Source: DAOUMU01 sp034409055 (GTDB taxonomy: Bacteria; Chloroflexota; Anaerolineae; 4572-78; J111). From it: a stretch of DNA of 22,498 nt. The stretch is taken from the NCBI GenBank assembly GCA_034409055.1, contig DAOUMU010000240.1:1-22498 (forward strand), given 5' to 3'. The translations under genes were made by a program, and so were the position numbers. Each line of letters opens with the position of its first letter. The stretch's first letter is position 1. Positions 20,588 to 22,498 of the stretch are shown piece by piece. Below the pieces are notes generated by a model that saw nothing but the letters and a program-made list of their open reading frames with translations, made no database searches and was not told the origin of the DNA.

Positions 20588-20633
20588 ATCGTCGTCTATT
20601 AAAAAAATAATCATACCCAGGTAAACCTTTACC

Positions 20634-22498
20634 ATGCCTAAAAATTCCCGGCAATCCAACTTTCATATTTTAGTGGCCACCCGCGACCCGGATGATTTTC
20701 GACCTCTGGTGAACGTGGGCTACGCTCTGGCCAAGACGAATCAGGGTCGGCTCACGATTATTACCGTTCGACAAACAGCTCAAATGCAGGAATGGTTCAA
20801 ATTTCAGCCGGCCTTGACCGATATTCCAATCGAAACCAAGGTTTTGCAAAATCCGGCCACGGCCCAGGCCATCTTAAAATACGCCAGACAAGTCTCACCC
20901 AGCCTACTCATAGTGGGCTGGAAAGGAGATTCCCCCAAAAGAGGCTATTTATTGGGCAGCACGTTAGATGATATTTTACAGCAAGCCCCCTGTAACTTGC
21001 TCGTAGTCAGAGCAGATCCCACCTGGCCCGAGGGCGATTTTCTCAATAAAGAAAGAAGGATAAAGGTATTAGTCCCCACGGCCGGTGGTCCCAACACGCC
21101 CCTGGCCATGAACCTGGCCCTAAACACCTCAAACCAGAGTGAGGTGACAGCCTTTTACATCACCCGTGAATCGGAAGACGAAGCCAGAGTGGCGGAGCGA
21201 AAAAAATGGCTGCGAGAATTTACCGCGCCGTGGGCGGACAACCCGCGCTTCAAAACAAAAGTCGTTCAGGAAAACAATATCCTGCAAGGGGTGGTCACCG
21301 AGGCCGAGAGTTACGATTTGACGATGCTGGGGGCCAGCAATGAGAGTGTATTTAGCCAGCTTGTGTTTGGCCCAATCCCCCAACAGATTGCCATTGAAAA
21401 TAAAGGGACGACCGTTATTGTCAAGCAGTTTGATGGCAGCGTTGGCTCTATCTTGCGCCGGGCCTGGTGGCGTACAACTCACTTTTTGCCCAAACTGGCC
21501 GTGGAGGAACGGGTTGAGGTCTACAAACAGGTACGCCGGGGCGCTCGGCCCAAGATTGACTTTTTTATGATGATCGGCCTGGCGGCGGGGATTGCTGCCC
21601 TGGGCTTACTGTTGAATAGTCCGGCTGTGATCATCGGGGCTATGCTGGTGGCCCCCCTCATGGCAGCCATTGTGGGGCTTGGCCTGGGTATCATTCAGGC
21701 AGACGTTAAATTATTGCACCTGGCCAGCAGTGCCACCCTGCGCGGTATGCTGCTGGCAATCGGCATGGGCTTGCTGATTGGCCTCATTCTACCCAATACC
21801 GGACCTACAGGCGAGATTTTAAGCCGGATTAAACCGACCTTGTTCGATTTAGGGGTGGCCCTGATTTCTGGCCTGGCCGGAGCGTACGCTTTGTGCCGTA
21901 AGGACATGTCCTCATCATTGCCGGGGGTGGCCATCGCCGCGGCCCTGGTTCCCCCCCTGGCCACCGTTGGTATTGGTATCTCCTGGCTCAATTTAGAAAT
22001 TGCCAGGGGCGCCTTGCTCCTCTTCTTGACCAACCTGATTGCTATCAGTGCCGCCAGTGCCCTGGTCTTTTTTCTGCTGGGCTTCCGGCCGAAACTAACC
22101 CATGGCGGGCGTCTCAACATTTTTAGGGGCGGTATTGTCAGCTCGTCCATCCTGCTCGTCCTGATGGCCTGGGTCCTGTGGTCGCTTTCGGTCGACTCCT
22201 TTCAAAAGATTACCCTGGAGCGAACCATTGATCGGGTGCTGGCAGAGTACGTCGGTCAAATCGATCCGCCGGCCATTCTGGACAACTGGGCAATCGTGGC
22301 AACGGACGAGGACGACAACACCCTCAATCTGGAAGTGCAGGTCAGGTCGACCAGAAACCCCAGCCACCAGGCTGTGGTTGATTTACAACATCAGGTCGCC
22401 AACGCCTTACGGGCGGCCAACGTGTTGCAGTTAGACCAGGCCCTGGCCCTGGTCTTGATCGTCATCCCCACCACGGCCTTGGACCCCCTGGTGCCACC
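20634..22498 (+). CDS. Double-Usp DUF389 membrane protein (3' end outside window)
   Basis: The frame is open from ATG 20634 to the window end, 621 residues so far. Residues 1-130 are a universal-stress-protein-like domain with GWKGDSPKRGYLLGSTLDDI and PCNLLVVRAD, the Gly-rich nucleotide-binding pattern. A second, weaker Usp-like domain (about 143-265) has KVLVPTAGG, LGASNESVFSQL and TTVIVKQ. From about 306 on is the DUF389 hydrophobic core: MIGLAAGIAALGLLLNSPAV, then GAMLVAPLMAAIVGLGLG and IAAALVPPLATVGIG, with about six TM helices, and then a soluble C-terminal part. The role of DUF389 proteins is not established; Usp fusion suggests nucleotide-responsive control of a membrane function. The ribosome site is weak (CAGGTAAA). 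Confidence 0.85.
   Translation, partial: MPKNSRQSNFHILVATRDPDDFRPLVNVGYALAKTNQGRLTIITVRQTAQMQEWFKFQPALTDIPIETKVLQNPATAQAILKYARQVSPSLLIVGWKGDSPKRGYLLGSTLDDILQQAPCNLLVVRADPTWPEGDFLNKERRIKVLVPTAGGPNTPLAMNLALNTSNQSEVTAFYITRESEDEARVAERKKWLREFTAPWADNPRFKTKVVQENNILQGVVTEAESYDLTMLGASNESVFSQLVFGPIPQQIAIENKGTTVIVKQFDGSVGSILRRAWWRTTHFLPKLAVEERVEVYKQVRRGARPKIDFFMMIGLAAGIAALGLLLNSPAVIIGAMLVAPLMAAIVGLGLGIIQADVKLLHLASSATLRGMLLAIGMGLLIGLILPNTGPTGEILSRIKPTLFDLGVALISGLAGAYALCRKDMSSSLPGVAIAAALVPPLATVGIGISWLNLEIARGALLLFLTNLIAISAASALVFFLLGFRPKLTHGGRLNIFRGGIVSSSILLVLMAWVLWSLSVDSFQKITLERTIDRVLAEYVGQIDPPAILDNWAIVATDEDDNTLNLEVQVRSTRNPSHQAVVDLQHQVANALRAANVLQLDQALALVLIVIPTTALDPLVP

Noticed and set aside
1..22498. CRISPR arrays, tRNA or rRNA genes, intact transposases or integrases
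   Set aside because: Looked for on both strands by eye; no regularly spaced repeats, cloverleaf ends or recombinase motifs were found. A covariance-model scan would be decisive for tRNAs.

Overview
The window looks like chromosomal DNA of a Chloroflexota bacterium, most likely Anaerolineae-like. The evidence is indirect: a transmembrane PP2C phosphatase carrying an NBR1-type Ig domain, a DUF1624 acyltransferase-like membrane protein, a double-Usp DUF389 protein, a DUF134/TiaS-like/Mos-like neighbourhood, and dispersed AT-rich inverted repeats. No rRNA, tRNA, CRISPR array or intact transposase was seen, so the taxonomic call is an inference.

Region 1 (1-3640) is a patchwork. It holds the 3' end of an unknown gene, a short ORF, an attC-like site, a small two-TM protein, a strong terminator, a HEAT/zinc-ribbon protein, the 3' remnant of a VapC toxin gene, degenerate coding-like sequence, and a SemiSWEET-like transporter with its own promoter. 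Much of it is visibly AT-richer than what follows.

Region 2 (3650-11288) is GC-richer and looks like ordinary chromosome: a DUF1624 membrane protein, a HAD hydrolase, a PP2C/Ig receptor-like phosphatase (minus), a secreted LysM/serine-hydrolase protein (minus), and a divergently transcribed alpha/beta hydrolase.

Region 3 (about 11300-16150) is an AT-richer accessory island with an imperfect inverted repeat near each end. It contains a TcmP + Gp37/Gp68 (DUF5131) pair, a protein whose N-terminus fits a proteasome-type Ntn hydrolase (Thr right after Met, D17, R19, a GSG motif), and a multi-TM membrane protein. A palindromic repeat element lies between the pair and the Ntn-like gene. This is the best candidate for an undescribed system: a methyltransferase-like protein, a radical-SAM-like protein and a putative peptidase side by side.

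Region 4 (16146-22498) is GC-richer again. A molybdenum-storage-protein-like amino-acid kinase has a strong promoter and converges on a two-gene minus operon (small basic protein, DUF134 regulator). That operon is driven by a perfect-consensus promoter whose start site is covered by a perfect 20-bp palindrome. A TiaS-like gene diverges from it. Then come an ABC-2 exporter pair (minus), a second palindromic repeat element, and a double-Usp DUF389 protein that runs off the window end.
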